A DNA stretch of 50,090 nucleotides, taken from the NCBI GenBank assembly GCA_947474225.1, contig CANJHS010000020.1:1-50090 (forward strand). The letters are read 5' to 3'. This stretch comes from Roseiflexaceae bacterium (lineage in GTDB: Bacteria; Chloroflexota; Chloroflexia; Chloroflexales; Roseiflexaceae). Positions 24,694 to 33,439 of the stretch are shown in pieces. Positions within the stretch are counted from its first letter, which is position 1; each line of letters starts with the position of its first letter. The notes under the pieces were generated by a model. That model saw nothing but the letters and a program-made list of their open reading frames with translations, made no database searches and had not been told where the DNA came from. Both the position numbers and the translations under genes were made by a program.

Positions 24694-25623
24694 GTGACCC
24701 GTGCATTTGTCTTCCCTGGCCAAGGTGCGCACGTCGTTGGTATGGGTCTCGCGGTGGCCCAGGCATTCCCTGCCGCAGCCGACGTGTATCGTCGCGCAGA
24801 TGCCGCATTGGGATATGCAATCAGCGATATTTGCTTTTATGGACCCGAAGCAACACTCACCGCAACGGAACACACCCAACCTGCGTTGGTCACCACCGAG
24901 CTCGCTATCTTGGCGGCGCTGGCAGGCGGTACTGAGCACATCGTCAGCTACACGATGGCGCAGGCCACAGCAGTGGCTGGCCACAGTCTGGGCGAATACA
25001 GTGCGTTGTGCGCCGCAGGCAGTCTCAGCATCGAAGATGCCATTAGTCTGGTACGTACGCGCGGTCAGCTGATGGCTGCTGCCAATGCGGGCGGGATGGC
25101 AGCAGTTATTGGCCTCGACGATGCACGCATCGACGAGATCTGTGCCTCGGTGAGTCATCCGGACAGTAGCGTCGTCGTCGCAAACTACAATTCCCCTGGT
25201 CAAACAGTCATTTCCGGACACACAACTGCCATTGAACAAGCATCGATACTCCTCAAGGAAGCAGGGGCCAAGCGAGTCTTGCCGCTGAATGTCAGCGCTG
25301 CCTTCCACTCTCCTCTGATGCGCGAGGCTGCGCAACAGCTTGCACATGTGGTCGCACGGACGACCATCAATATGCCCAAAGTGACCGTCATTGGCAATAT
25401 TCATGCAAAACCGTTGGTCGACGTTACTGCTGTAGGCAGTGAATTGCCGGCCCAAGTCACATCGGCGGTACGCTGGGTCGATACCATCAGCTACATGGTT
25501 GCCCATGGGGTGACCGAATTTGTCGAAATAGGCCCTGGCACCGTATTGGCGGGATTGATTAAACGCATCGCTCCCCATGCAATCGTGACATCAATCGGCA
25601 CACCGGAGAGCATTCGCGGGTAA
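24694..25623 (+). CDS. fabD: Malonyl-CoA:ACP transacylase
   Basis: Loads malonyl groups onto acyl carrier protein. The 309-residue protein starts at GTG 24694 with GAAAGGA upstream, giving VTRAFVFPGQGAHVVGMG. The nucleophile is Ser98 in GHSLGEYSAL and the partner His205 in AFHSPLM; QPALVTTELAIL and the C-terminal VEIGPGTVLAGLIKRI also match. A long upstream reading from 24613 is spurious. A strong terminator follows directly. Confidence 0.95.
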   Translation: MTRAFVFPGQGAHVVGMGLAVAQAFPAAADVYRRADAALGYAISDICFYGPEATLTATEHTQPALVTTELAILAALAGGTEHIVSYTMAQATAVAGHSLGEYSALCAAGSLSIEDAISLVRTRGQLMAAANAGGMAAVIGLDDARIDEICASVSHPDSSVVVANYNSPGQTVISGHTTAIEQASILLKEAGAKRVLPLNVSAAFHSPLMREAAQQLAHVVARTTINMPKVTVIGNIHAKPLVDVTAVGSELPAQVTSAVRWVDTISYMVAHGVTEFVEIGPGTVLAGLIKRIAPHAIVTSIGTPESIRG

Positions 25624-25636
25624 CATACGCCGCACA

Positions 25637-25684
25637 GGACCCCACGCACTGGGTACGCAGTACCCTGTTGCGTGGGGTTTTGCA
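25637..25684 (+). terminator. Rho-independent terminator after fabD
   Basis: Outer arms CCCCACGCA (about 25640-25648) and TGCGTGGGG, inner arms GGGTA/TACCC, then TTTTGC. It begins about 15 bases after the fabD stop. Confidence 0.85.
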
Positions 25685-25924
25685 TGGGGGTGGAAGGGCG
25701 CAGGGAGTGCAAGCAGCGCGGAGTGAAGGTGCGCATCTCGACCGCGTAGCGGGCGGCTTTCCCCAAAAAAGCATCACCCAGCATCTGTTAACGTCCGCTG
25801 AGCGTGGTTTGGGTGGCAGATATTGCGGTCAAGGCAATAACTACCGCCCGATCGGCAGTCTGCTGCAGGGTATCGACATGCCACCAATATGCACGCGTCG
25901 CCGACCTGAACGTCCCTTCGTCAG
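25685..25924. other. Non-coding or decayed stretch
   Basis: No gene is supported. The minus strand downstream of the decayed membrane-protein gene still shows a short reading (ending near 25788, with LQQTADRAVVIALTAIS) that may be the relic of another gene. The part at 25685-25787 is GC-rich without a convincing reading frame. Confidence 0.4.
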
Positions 25925-26875
25925 TTAATAGCCGCGATACCAGGCAACGACCGCGTAGCCCCACCAGGGATGGACCAGATTCGGCGTCACGAATGTCAGC
26001 AGCGATGCCGAAAAGTTGTCCTGTCGCTCCAGAAAATCCGCCAGCGCATCTCCTGCTGCATGTGCCGAGGGCGGCTGTTTGGGAGGAATCAGAATCTGCA
26101 TGGCAAAAGGTATGACCGGCAGTGCGACAGCGAGTGCGATAACCGTGAGACGCACCCACAGGCATCGCAGCAGTGGCATTCGATGTGGCGTGTGCCGTCA
26201 GGAAGACTGCCCAGACGACGACATAGGTCAGCGAAAAAAGCCCATAATACAAGCTCGAGAAAAATGACCCCAGCACAGCCACTACCGCGAGTACCACCCA
26301 GCGCCACTGCGCAGATTGACTGATGCGCCACAGTGCCAGCAACATGATGGGGAAATACTGAATCGAGACGCGCTCGACAAATCCCGCATACGAAAGCCAT
26401 ATGTGAAAGGTGCACAGGTATAGAGCGCACCGGCAATCCAGGCTGCAGAGCGGTACTTCACAATGACATCTGCCAATACCGCAGCCGACCAGGCCGATGC
26501 AACACAGGTCTCATACGTGAGCGTGTTTCATGCAACAATGCGTCCAAACAGCGGGGGAATGGGCGCCATCACCAGAGGCTTGGCCAGCATCACGGTCTGC
26601 CAAAACAAATCAACTCCAGCTTGATGAATGAGCAGATCCGTGTGGGTCAGCGATGTTCCATGACTGATGGCATGTGCGACCCGCCTCAGCGACCAGACGT
26701 TGTGCCAGCCAGTATCGCAACGGTCGACGCAACCAGTGGCAATCGCGCTGCCCCACTGGCCAAATGTGTTTGCAATAAACGGTACCAACAGCAGTGCATA
26801 AGACAGCGGGAGGTATCCCCAGCGCCAATGACGGGGGTGTTGTAGGGATTGCAAAAATCGGCGCGTCAACGTCAT
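25925..26875 (-). pseudogene. Decayed polytopic membrane protein (glycosyltransferase-like)
   Basis: The minus strand carries a membrane protein broken over three reading frames. From the 5' side I can follow MTLTRRFLQSLQ... and HTDLLIHQAGVDLFWQTVML (26875-26528), then, after a stop, VKYRSAAWIAGALYTCAPF (to about 26395), then in another frame SYAGFVERVSIQYFPIMLLA through FSSLYYGLFSLTYVVVWAVF, and finally PVIPFAMQIL with NLVHPWWGYAVVAWYRGY ending at 25925. Pieces join cleanly, for example ...APFTYG / LSYAGF... near 26397. At least three frame changes and one in-frame stop are needed. The layout resembles the large membrane glycosyltransferase-like or YfhO-like proteins, but the family is not certain. 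Confidence 0.7.
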
Positions 26876-26995
26876 GCAACTACTCGTGTCGGCTGTGCAG
26901 GAGGCGGGATTGTGGGGGACAACCTTGCCCGTTGAGGCGGGAACCTGTAGGTATAATAGCGGTGATGCTCTTTGCTGCTACACGAAGGATGCGCT

Positions 26996-27934
26996 ATGCA
27001 ACCGCGACCAATGATTATTGACACCGATGCAGGTGTCGACGACGCCATTGCGATTTTGATGGCACTTGCTGATCCCACTGTTACTATTGTGGGAATCACC
27101 ACCCTCAATGGCAATGTCTCATTGCCGAATGTCGAACGAAATGTCGGCACGATTTTGAATGCATATGGGGCCGGTCACATTCCAATCTATCGTGGTGCCG
27201 AGCGTCCGTTGTTGGTAGATGCCCCCGATGCCTCGAACATACACGGCAGCGATGGCCTCGGGGATGCCGGGTTTCGCGAACCACGACCACTCGAATCGAC
27301 ACACGGCGCGCAGGCAATTATCGATTTGGCCAAAGCCAACCCAGGCTGCACGCTGGTCACCCTCGGACCACTCACCAATCTGGCTATTGCCTTGTCGCTC
27401 GAGCCCAAATTGGGTGACTATATTGCTCACACGTATGTAATGGGTGGGGCCCCCAAAGCATCGGGAAATATCACAGCTACCGCAGAATTCAATATCTATG
27501 TCGACCCCGAAGCTGCCGAACTGGTCTTGCAACGGGGCAACCTGCAATCGACATGGATTACCTGGGAAAACGCCCTCGACCACGTCATCTTGTGGGATGC
27601 CTGGGAGAAGCTCCTCGACGCGGGCGATATGGGGAAACGCTTTGTTCGACCGATGTGCACGAATCTGATGAACTGGGGCAAAGAGCGCAATCGGATAGGT
27701 ATGATTATGGCAGATCCCAAAGCCATGGCGGTGGCACTTGACCCATCGTGCGCAACGGTCCAGCATGTCTATATGGCGGTCGACTGCGGCACGAGCATCG
27801 GCCGTGGCATGACCGCCATTGACCCACGTGGGTTCGCCGGCAAACCGGCCAATGCATACATCACCACCCACCTCGATTTAGATCGCGTAATTGCGTTGAT
27901 TACCCGTGCGACCGCGTTGCCCTGCGCATTCTAG
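26996..27934 (+). CDS. Nucleoside hydrolase (IUNH family)
   Basis: Splits ribonucleosides to base and ribose using a calcium-bound water. The 312-residue protein has the family signature at its N-terminus (MIIDTDAGVDDAIAILMAL, with the DxDxGxDD calcium site), TTLNGNVSL, the loop GPLTNLAIAL, YVMGGAP, AEFNIYVDPEAAE and a C-terminal DLDRVIALI. The substrate preference (purine, pyrimidine or mixed) cannot be fixed from sequence. The ATG at 26996 has GAAGGA six bases upstream. A TATAAT at 26952-26957 is a likely -10 box. The stop shares CTAG with the convergent VOC gene (27931-27934). Confidence 0.93.
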   Translation: MQPRPMIIDTDAGVDDAIAILMALADPTVTIVGITTLNGNVSLPNVERNVGTILNAYGAGHIPIYRGAERPLLVDAPDASNIHGSDGLGDAGFREPRPLESTHGAQAIIDLAKANPGCTLVTLGPLTNLAIALSLEPKLGDYIAHTYVMGGAPKASGNITATAEFNIYVDPEAAELVLQRGNLQSTWITWENALDHVILWDAWEKLLDAGDMGKRFVRPMCTNLMNWGKERNRIGMIMADPKAMAVALDPSCATVQHVYMAVDCGTSIGRGMTAIDPRGFAGKPANAYITTHLDLDRVIALITRATALPCAF

Positions 27935-28308
27935 TCTGTCAGCGATGCTTGCCTAAGGAACCAAACGTGCCCGTACGGATCGCGCAATTTGGCGGTACGC
28001 TGCGCTTCTACCGGCCGGAGGAGCGTGGCACCGCTCGCCAGCGCACGTGCGAGCGGCTCTGCGATGCTGGTGCAAACGACCACAACTGCGCTGGAGACCG
28101 ACGTCTGGTTGCGGGCATCGTGGAGATGATGGTCAGCATAGACCGAAGAGACAAAGAATCGGGTCTGACTCGTCATGAGCTCTGCGTGCGCAACCAGTAT
28201 CGGCCCATCGGCGATGAATTCGCTACAGACTGCATCAAACACATGGCAATACCAACCAATGGCCGCACGCGCTGGCTCACATGCTAGGTAGGGGATGAAC
28301 TCGTTCAT
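27931..28308 (-). CDS. VOC/glyoxalase-fold (PhnB-like) protein
   Basis: A 125-residue single-domain protein: MNEFIPYLACEPARAAIGWY at the start, FIADGPILVAHAELM in the middle and KLRDPYGHVWFLRQ at the end, the typical PhnB/YdcJ-type vicinal-oxygen-chelate pattern. Members often bind metals and small antibiotics or act as uncharacterised glyoxalase-like proteins; no specific function is shown. I start it at 28308 because the longer version (28347) adds a segment unlike the family. Its end overlaps the nucleoside hydrolase end by four bases. Confidence 0.8.
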   Translation of the reverse strand: MNEFIPYLACEPARAAIGWYCHVFDAVCSEFIADGPILVAHAELMTSQTRFFVSSVYADHHLHDARNQTSVSSAVVVVCTSIAEPLARALASGATLLRPVEAQRTAKLRDPYGHVWFLRQASLTD

Positions 28309-28370
28309 ACAACGCCTCGTAGGGTGGTGAAGAGAAAACGTTGGCAATCACACTGAAGTGAGGTAACGAA

Positions 28371-29681
28371 ATGACCAAGATTGTCTTTGTGGGAGCGGGG
28401 AGTCACATCTTTACCCGACGATTGGTGCGCGACATCCTGTGCTTCCCGCGGCTTTCGGACGCGTCTATCGTATTGTACGACATCGACCAAGAACGCCTCG
28501 ACCATGTGGAATACAGCGTTCGTCGCATCGTGGCTGCGGGCTCGTTTGCTGCACAGGTCGTGGCAACAAAGGACATCGACCTCGCCATCAGTGGTGCGGA
28601 TTATGTCATCTGCACGATTGCTGGACCATTTGATCAGTGGCGCCACGACATCGAAATCCCGGCCACCTACGGTGTTGATATCAATATCGGCGACACCCGT
28701 GGGCCGTCGGGAATATTCCGCTTTTTGCGTACCTATCCTGCCATGCTCCATATTGCACGGGCGATGGAACGACTCGCACCACATGCGGTTCTCCTCAACT
28801 ATACGAACCCCATGGCAATGCTGTGCGGAGCCCTGAGTCGAGACACGTCCATCCGGGTAGTGGGGTTGTGCCACAGTGTCCAAGGGACGGCCGAAATGCT
28901 GGCACGCTGGCTGCAGATTCCCTTCGCAGAACTTAGCTACCAGTGCGCAGGCATAAATCACATGGCGTGGTATACCAAACTCACTCATCAGGGTGCGGAC
29001 ATGTATCCAAAGTTGCATGCTGCTATGGAACGACCTGAGATTTATCATGAAGAAATCGTCCGCAACGAACTCTTTCTGGCGCTCGGTTTTTATACCACTG
29101 AATCGAGTGGGCATCACTCCGAATACAACTGGTGGTTCCGCAAACGGCCCGAATTGATTGCCAAATACTGTGACCTTGGTACCGGGTGGAATCCCGGCGC
29201 GAGCCAAGCCGCACTCCGCTGGTACGCAACCCACATGCATCAATGGCGTGACGAGGCGCTCCGTGAGCGTGCAGATCCGCAAACTGTCGATTTGACTCCG
29301 AGCAACGAATACGCCGCTGCGATTATCAACGCACTTGCGGGCGGAGAAGCCTTTACCTTTAATGGCAATGTCAGCAATATGGGCTATATACACAATCTGC
29401 CGCAGGGTGCTTGTGTCGAGGTGCCCATCCGCGCCGATGCTGCCGGGCTTCATCCAATTGCCGTAGGTGCTTTGCCTGCAGCGGTAACGCTGCTGACCAA
29501 TCTGAGCAGTCAAATTGAGGAGCTCGCGATTACCGGCTGCCTCACCGGCGACCGTACGCCCATCTATCTGGCAAGCTACCACGATCCGCTGTGTGCGGCG
29601 CGATTGTCCCTCGCAGAAATAAAACAGATGGTAGATACAATGTTTGAGCAGGCACTGCCTCACTTGCCGCAATTCCGTTGA
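28371..29681 (+). CDS. Family GH4 glycosidase (alpha-galactosidase/MelA-like)
   Basis: GH4 enzymes are NAD- and metal-dependent glycosidases. The 436-residue protein opens with the Rossmann motif [20 protein letters not shown] and YDIDQERL, then [29 protein letters not shown], the metal-binding GLCHSVQGT (Cys and His) and [14 protein letters not shown] is seen in alpha-galactosidase and alpha-glucosidase-type members, so I favour an alpha-galactosidase over the phospho-beta-glucosidases. No transporter or regulator for the sugar is adjacent. The ATG at 28371 has GTGAGGT upstream. Confidence 0.9.
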   Translation: MTKIVFVGAGSHIFTRRLVRDILCFPRLSDASIVLYDIDQERLDHVEYSVRRIVAAGSFAAQVVATKDIDLAISGADYVICTIAGPFDQWRHDIEIPATYGVDINIGDTRGPSGIFRFLRTYPAMLHIARAMERLAPHAVLLNYTNPMAMLCGALSRDTSIRVVGLCHSVQGTAEMLARWLQIPFAELSYQCAGINHMAWYTKLTHQGADMYPKLHAAMERPEIYHEEIVRNELFLALGFYTTESSGHHSEYNWWFRKRPELIAKYCDLGTGWNPGASQAALRWYATHMHQWRDEALRERADPQTVDLTPSNEYAAAIINALAGGEAFTFNGNVSNMGYIHNLPQGACVEVPIRADAAGLHPIAVGALPAAVTLLTNLSSQIEELAITGCLTGDRTPIYLASYHDPLCAARLSLAEIKQMVDTMFEQALPHLPQFR

Positions 29682-29704
29682 CACCAGCGCTGACAAACCG
29701 CATC

Positions 29705-29736
29705 CAGGGCACCACAATTGTGGTGTCCTGTTTCGT
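29705..29736 (+). terminator. Terminator after the GH4 gene, near-perfect palindrome
   Basis: CACCACAATTGTGGTG (29710-29725) extends to an 11-base stem GGGCACCACAA/TTGTGGTGTCC and is followed by TGTTTCGTT. It also abuts TATAAT (29737-29742), the likely -10 box of the next gene, so a role as operator is possible. Confidence 0.6.
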
Positions 29737-29770
29737 TATAATGAAATTTGGAAGCCTCCCTGAGGTAGCA

Positions 29771-30787
29771 ATGGTTAATTTTTCAAATCAGAATCAATTC
29801 GGCAATTCTCGCAATGGTGCCTATGGGTGTTGCCTGTTCGGCATCATCGTCGCAATATTCGCCGCTGCCTGGTACGTCCTCAAGTATGCATTCCGCGCCT
29901 TTATGTGGATGCTCAAATACTCAGCAATCGGTATGTACTATGCGATAGCGGCACCGTTCTTGATTTTCGAGTATCTGTGGCGCAGGGGCGGACTGTGGCG
30001 GCCGATTTTGTTGGTGGTTGCAGGTAGTGTGTTTCTACTGGCACTGGTTTCGTACATCGTATCGCCGCCGAAACCTGCACGCTCGCCCGTCGTTGTGAGT
30101 GCAACTGCAACAGCGCATGCGACTCAGGCCGCTACAGACACACCATCTACAGCCACTCCCGTTGCAGCAACGCAGCCCTTAGTCGCTCCCACAGAATCCA
30201 TTGCGACTGCCGCGGTCAAGACCGTTGTCGTTGCAACCGTGGTACCGATTGCCGACACTGCGACTGCAATTCCCGTGATGGTTGCAACAGAGACGACGCT
30301 GAGCGCTGCAGTGGTGACACCAGTTGCTGCAGGGGGGGACCGGGTTGCCGCGCACATATCAGCAGTAGTCGACGGGGATACGGTCAAGCTCTCTTACTTG
30401 GGGACCACAGAGTATATCCGCATGCTAGGGGTAGACACCCCCGAGACGAAAGATCCACGGAAACCGGTGCAATGTTTTGGTGCCGAGGCAAGTCGCTTCA
30501 CCAAAGAAACCTTGCTCAATCAGGATGTCACCATTTCGTTCGACGAGACACAGGGCACCAGAGACAAATATAATCGTCTCCTCCTATATATCTGGCTTCC
30601 AGACGGTACGTTATTCAACAAGCTCCTTATTTCCGAGGGATACGCATTCGAATACACGTACAACAAACCGTATCTCTATCAAGCAGAATTCAAGGCGGCA
30701 CAGGCCGATGCGCGCATCGCAGCACGTGGGTTGTGGGCACCCACAAGCTGTAATGGCGTCGCGAGCCCGGTCACACCGACACCATGA
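29771..30787 (+). CDS. Membrane-anchored thermonuclease (staphylococcal nuclease-like)
   Basis: A 338-residue protein: two to three hydrophobic segments (about residues 18-100, including CCLFGIIVAIFAAAWYVLKY and PILLVVAGSVFLLALVSYIV), an Ala/Thr/Pro/Val-rich linker of about 95 residues, and a C-terminal SNase domain. Catalytic features are VVDGDTVKL, YIRMLGVDTPETKDP (Arg, Asp, Glu), then TRDKYNRLLLYIWLPDG with the second Arg and ARIAARGLWAP at the end. SNases cut DNA and RNA in a calcium-dependent way; the domain probably faces outward. I chose the ATG at 29771 (TGAGGT upstream). Its stop overlaps, as ATGA, the start of a decayed second copy. Confidence 0.88.
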   Translation: MVNFSNQNQFGNSRNGAYGCCLFGIIVAIFAAAWYVLKYAFRAFMWMLKYSAIGMYYAIAAPFLIFEYLWRRGGLWRPILLVVAGSVFLLALVSYIVSPPKPARSPVVVSATATAHATQAATDTPSTATPVAATQPLVAPTESIATAAVKTVVVATVVPIADTATAIPVMVATETTLSAAVVTPVAAGGDRVAAHISAVVDGDTVKLSYLGTTEYIRMLGVDTPETKDPRKPVQCFGAEASRFTKETLLNQDVTISFDETQGTRDKYNRLLLYIWLPDGTLFNKLLISEGYAFEYTYNKPYLYQAEFKAAQADARIAARGLWAPTSCNGVASPVTPTP

Positions 30788-31582
30788 GCACGCACAAAAC
30801 GTCATTCTTGACACATGCTGGCATGCTGCTGCTCATCTAGTCTTTATCTCCACCCTTTCTCCATACTCCGAGTGCTACTGCGACAGAGTCTGTGCGAGAC
30901 ATACTCCCTGACAAGACCACGCGTGCGTTAGTTACCGGCGTGGTAGACGGCGATACCATTCATGTTCGCATCGGCATCACGAATGCCACCGTGCGTCTCA
31001 TTGGCATCGACACGCCCGAGGTTTTTGATCCACGCAAGCCCGTGCAGTGCTACGGACGTGAGGCAAGTGCGCGCACCAAAGCACTCGTTGATCAACAAAC
31101 CATCTTCCTTCAGTCAGATGCTACACAGGGTGATCGTGACAAATATGGTCGCCTGTTGCGGTACGTGTGGTTGGCGGACGGCACAGATAACAATCTCCTG
31201 CTTATCCACGGGGGTTCGCCTTCGAGTATACCTATGCAGTCCCATATATCTTTCAGCAATCCTACAAAAGCGCACAGAGAGATGCACGGACTGCGCAGCG
31301 TGGCCTCTGGTCACCATCGATGTGTGCCGGCGTCGTCTCGGCGACAAACACGCGCACAGCTAGCAAAACTCTGACATCCACTCGTACCACGACGCCGACT
31401 CGGATAGGGTTTGTGAGTGCGGCATCTGCACCCTGTGTCGTGGGTCAAGTGAAGGGCAACACGCGCTCAAAGATTTATCATGTCCCGAGCGGGGCATATT
31501 ATGCAGTAACGCACAATTCGGTGGTCTGTTCGATAGCGAATCTGATGCAATACTTGCAGGCTATCGTCGCTCGGCACGCTGA
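30784..31582 (+). pseudogene. Decayed second thermonuclease copy
   Basis: Starting at the ATG overlapping the previous stop, the frame gives a signal-peptide-like MSTHKTSFLTHAGMLLLI, then TAG at 30838-30840, then SLSPPFLHTPSATATES and an SNase domain in the same frame (VVDGDTIHVRIG, VRLIGIDTPEVFDPRKPVQC, DRDKYGRLLRYVWLADG). At the G run 31210-31214 the frame breaks; shifting it restores GFAFEYTYAVPYIFQQ and TAQRGLWSPSMCAGV. A C-terminal module (KIYHVPSGAYYAVTHNSVVC) follows. At TT 31529-31530 it breaks again; one more T restores FDSESDAILAGYRRSAR and a stop at 31580-31582. So there is one nonsense change and two single-base losses. Part of it (30892-31203) is still open and could be expressed. 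Confidence 0.8.
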
Positions 31583-31606
31583 ATCGCCGAGCCCACAGGG
31601 ATGGGG

Positions 31607-31612
31607 TATAAT
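31607..31612 (+). promoter_or_regulatory. -10 box of the isomerase-like gene
   Basis: TATAAT (31607-31612) lies 28 bases before the ATG at 31640. A matching -35 box is not clear. Confidence 0.45.
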
Positions 31613-31639
31613 CGCAGCATTTATACAAAGGAGTACTTG

Positions 31640-32446
31640 ATGCGCGTAGACATGTTTCGCAGTTTATGGGGCGTTGATGCCCCACTCGAAGTCGTATTAC
31701 CGACGTTTGTCAGCCAGGGATATCGGGGTATCGAGACCGGCGTCTCGTTAGATCAGACCGAGCAACACACGTTGCGTCGCCTTCTCGAAGAGCACCGAAT
31801 CGAATTTGTTGCGATGGTCTTTTCGGACGGGGATACGCTGCGCGACCATCTCGACAGTGTACGTCTCCAAATTGAAGCTGCGTTAGCATGTGGTGCGCGG
31901 CAGATAACCCTGCACGGTTGGCGTGATAGCTCAGACTTTGACGATGGCTGTCGATTCATTGAAGGCGTCATGCAACTCGAGCAATCGTATGGCATTCGCT
32001 GTGGCCACGAGACACATCGCGGTAGGCTCTTGTTCAATCCGTGGACCACAGCAGCCTTTCTGACCCGATACCCAGATATGCACATATGCGCCGATTTGAG
32101 CCATTGGGTCGCAGTCGCTGAGCGTCTCTTACCTGACTGCGAAGAAATCATCGCTCAGGTTGCGCAACGCACCATTCACCTTCACTCACGTGTTGGTCAT
32201 AGTCAGGGTCCGCAAGTCATCGATCCACGGATGCCACGATTCAATCAAGAGGTGAGTGCGCACGAGCACTGGTGGCGCATGATCTACATGGCCCGTCAAG
32301 CACGCAACGAAGCAGCGTTAACGGTCACTGCTGAATATGGTCCACCACCATATCAAGCTGTTGACCCACACACCAATACCCCGTATCACCCGCTGGCAGA
32401 TATCATCGAATGGCAACACTTACGCATCCGAGAGTTATTCGCTTAG
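31640..32446 (+). CDS. Sugar phosphate isomerase/epimerase-like TIM-barrel protein
   Basis: A 268-residue protein of the xylose-isomerase-like (AP endonuclease 2) superfamily. It starts MRVDMFRSLWGVDAPLEVVL and shows GYRGIETGVSLD, QITLHGWRD, GHETHRGRLLF, HICADLSHWVAVAE and HLHSRVGHSQGPQV, then VTAEYGPPPY. The metal-binding His, Glu and Asp residues of the fold are therefore present. The substrate is unknown; the neighbours (GH4 enzyme, nucleoside hydrolase) fit sugar use. AAAGGAG (31628-31633) precedes the ATG at good spacing. A bidirectional terminator follows. Confidence 0.85.
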   Translation: MRVDMFRSLWGVDAPLEVVLPTFVSQGYRGIETGVSLDQTEQHTLRRLLEEHRIEFVAMVFSDGDTLRDHLDSVRLQIEAALACGARQITLHGWRDSSDFDDGCRFIEGVMQLEQSYGIRCGHETHRGRLLFNPWTTAAFLTRYPDMHICADLSHWVAVAERLLPDCEEIIAQVAQRTIHLHSRVGHSQGPQVIDPRMPRFNQEVSAHEHWWRMIYMARQARNEAALTVTAEYGPPPYQAVDPHTNTPYHPLADIIEWQHLRIRELFA

Positions 32447-32453
32447 CAGATAG

Positions 32454-32492
32454 AAAAAACCGCCCGCGCAATGTGCGCGGGCGGTTTGCTTT
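32454..32492. terminator. Bidirectional terminator
   Basis: Arms CCGCCCGCGCA and TGCGCGGGCGG with loop ATG (about 32459-32484), flanked by AAAAAA and TTTGCTTT. It ends the plus-strand isomerase-like gene and the minus-strand TauE/SafE gene. Confidence 0.9.
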
Positions 32493-32499
32493 GGGAATG

Positions 32500-33360
32500 C
32501 TACAAGAGCCCGATAACCTTCAGAATATTCCCGTAGTTGAGCGCAATAATCAGACAGCCGACGACGGCCATCAGGATACGTTTAGGGAGTTTCCCCGCGA
32601 CATACGCTGCGAATGGTGCAACAACCATCCCACCGGCGATGAGCCCGGCTACTGTCTCCCACGCTTGGACTGTTACCAGGAATGCCAACGCAACGCCACT
32701 GACAACGGTGACGAAGAATTCTGCGGCATTGACCGAACCGATGACTTCCTTGGGTTCATGCCCCGTTCCCAGCAATGTCGTCGTGACCACAGGTCCCCAA
32801 CCGCCACCACCGATTGTGTCTACAAATGCGCCAACAAAACCAACGATTGGTGTTCCCCACTTCATGTTGACGTCAACATGCACGCGCCACACAGCACGAA
32901 CAATCAAGTATGCACCCATCACAGCGAGGTAGGTGCCGATATACGGTTTGACCACAGCACCATCCAGCCCGGTCACAATATATACCCCGACAATAGCCCC
33001 AATAATACCGGGAACCACCAAACGCCGGAAGAGATTTCGATCGATATTGCCCAATCTCCAATGACTTAGTCCCGATGCCCCTGTTGTAAATATCTCTGCC
33101 ATGTGGACCGCGGCAGTTGCAACTGCCGGTGATGCTCCAGTCGACAATAAAAACGTCGACGCAGTCACACCATACGCCATTCCTAGGGCGCCATCAACAA
33201 ACTGTGCTAACATCCCTACCAGAAATCCTGCAAGTAACGCGTCCGTGTTGACAACGTATCCTGCGCCCTGCCAGCGCAAAAATGTTACATACACCGCAAT
33301 AATCACCAACCCCGCGCCGAGCGCGACCACAATGCGCGTGCGTGGCACTTTTTCATTCAT
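32500..33360 (-). CDS. TauE/SafE family anion exporter/permease
   Basis: A 286-residue membrane protein with about eight hydrophobic helices. The two family halves are visible: FLVGMLAQFVDGALGMAYGV with TASTFLLSTGASPAVATAAVH in the N-terminal half and GFVGAFVDTIGGGGWGPVVT in the C-terminal half. The family includes transporters for sulfite, sulfonates and related anions; the substrate here is not fixed. Its promoter and a palindromic site lie at 33379-33434, suggesting regulated expression. A second family member lies at 45809-46558. Confidence 0.92.
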   Translation of the reverse strand: MNEKVPRTRIVVALGAGLVIIAVYVTFLRWQGAGYVVNTDALLAGFLVGMLAQFVDGALGMAYGVTASTFLLSTGASPAVATAAVHMAEIFTTGASGLSHWRLGNIDRNLFRRLVVPGIIGAIVGVYIVTGLDGAVVKPYIGTYLAVMGAYLIVRAVWRVHVDVNMKWGTPIVGFVGAFVDTIGGGGWGPVVTTTLLGTGHEPKEVIGSVNAAEFFVTVVSGVALAFLVTVQAWETVAGLIAGGMVVAPFAAYVAGKLPKRILMAVVGCLIIALNYGNILKVIGLL

Positions 33361-33378
33361 GTGTTTACTCTTACATCT

Positions 33379-33434
33379 ACTAAATCCATTAAATCTACTG
33401 GATTAGTATAACATAAGGACAATATTCGATGCAA
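33379..33434 (-). promoter_or_regulatory. Promoter and operator-like repeat of the TauE/SafE gene
   Basis: On the minus strand, TTGCAT (33434-33429), an 18-base spacer and TATACT (33410-33405) form a promoter. Just downstream, ACTAATCCA and TGGATTTAGT (33407-33379) make an inverted repeat, with AGTAGATTTAA and AGTAGATGTAA as a direct repeat. The AT-rich cluster is unlike the surroundings and looks like a regulator-binding region at the transcription start. Confidence 0.5.
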
Positions 33435-33439
33435 GCCCG

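Noticed and set aside
23765-25578. Long minus-strand open frames across fabH and fabD
   Set aside because: They are antisense to clear catalytic motifs and have no family resemblance.
28305-29717. A 470-codon minus-strand frame across the GH4 gene
   Set aside because: Antisense shadow of a clear GH4 enzyme; composition is unlike a real protein.
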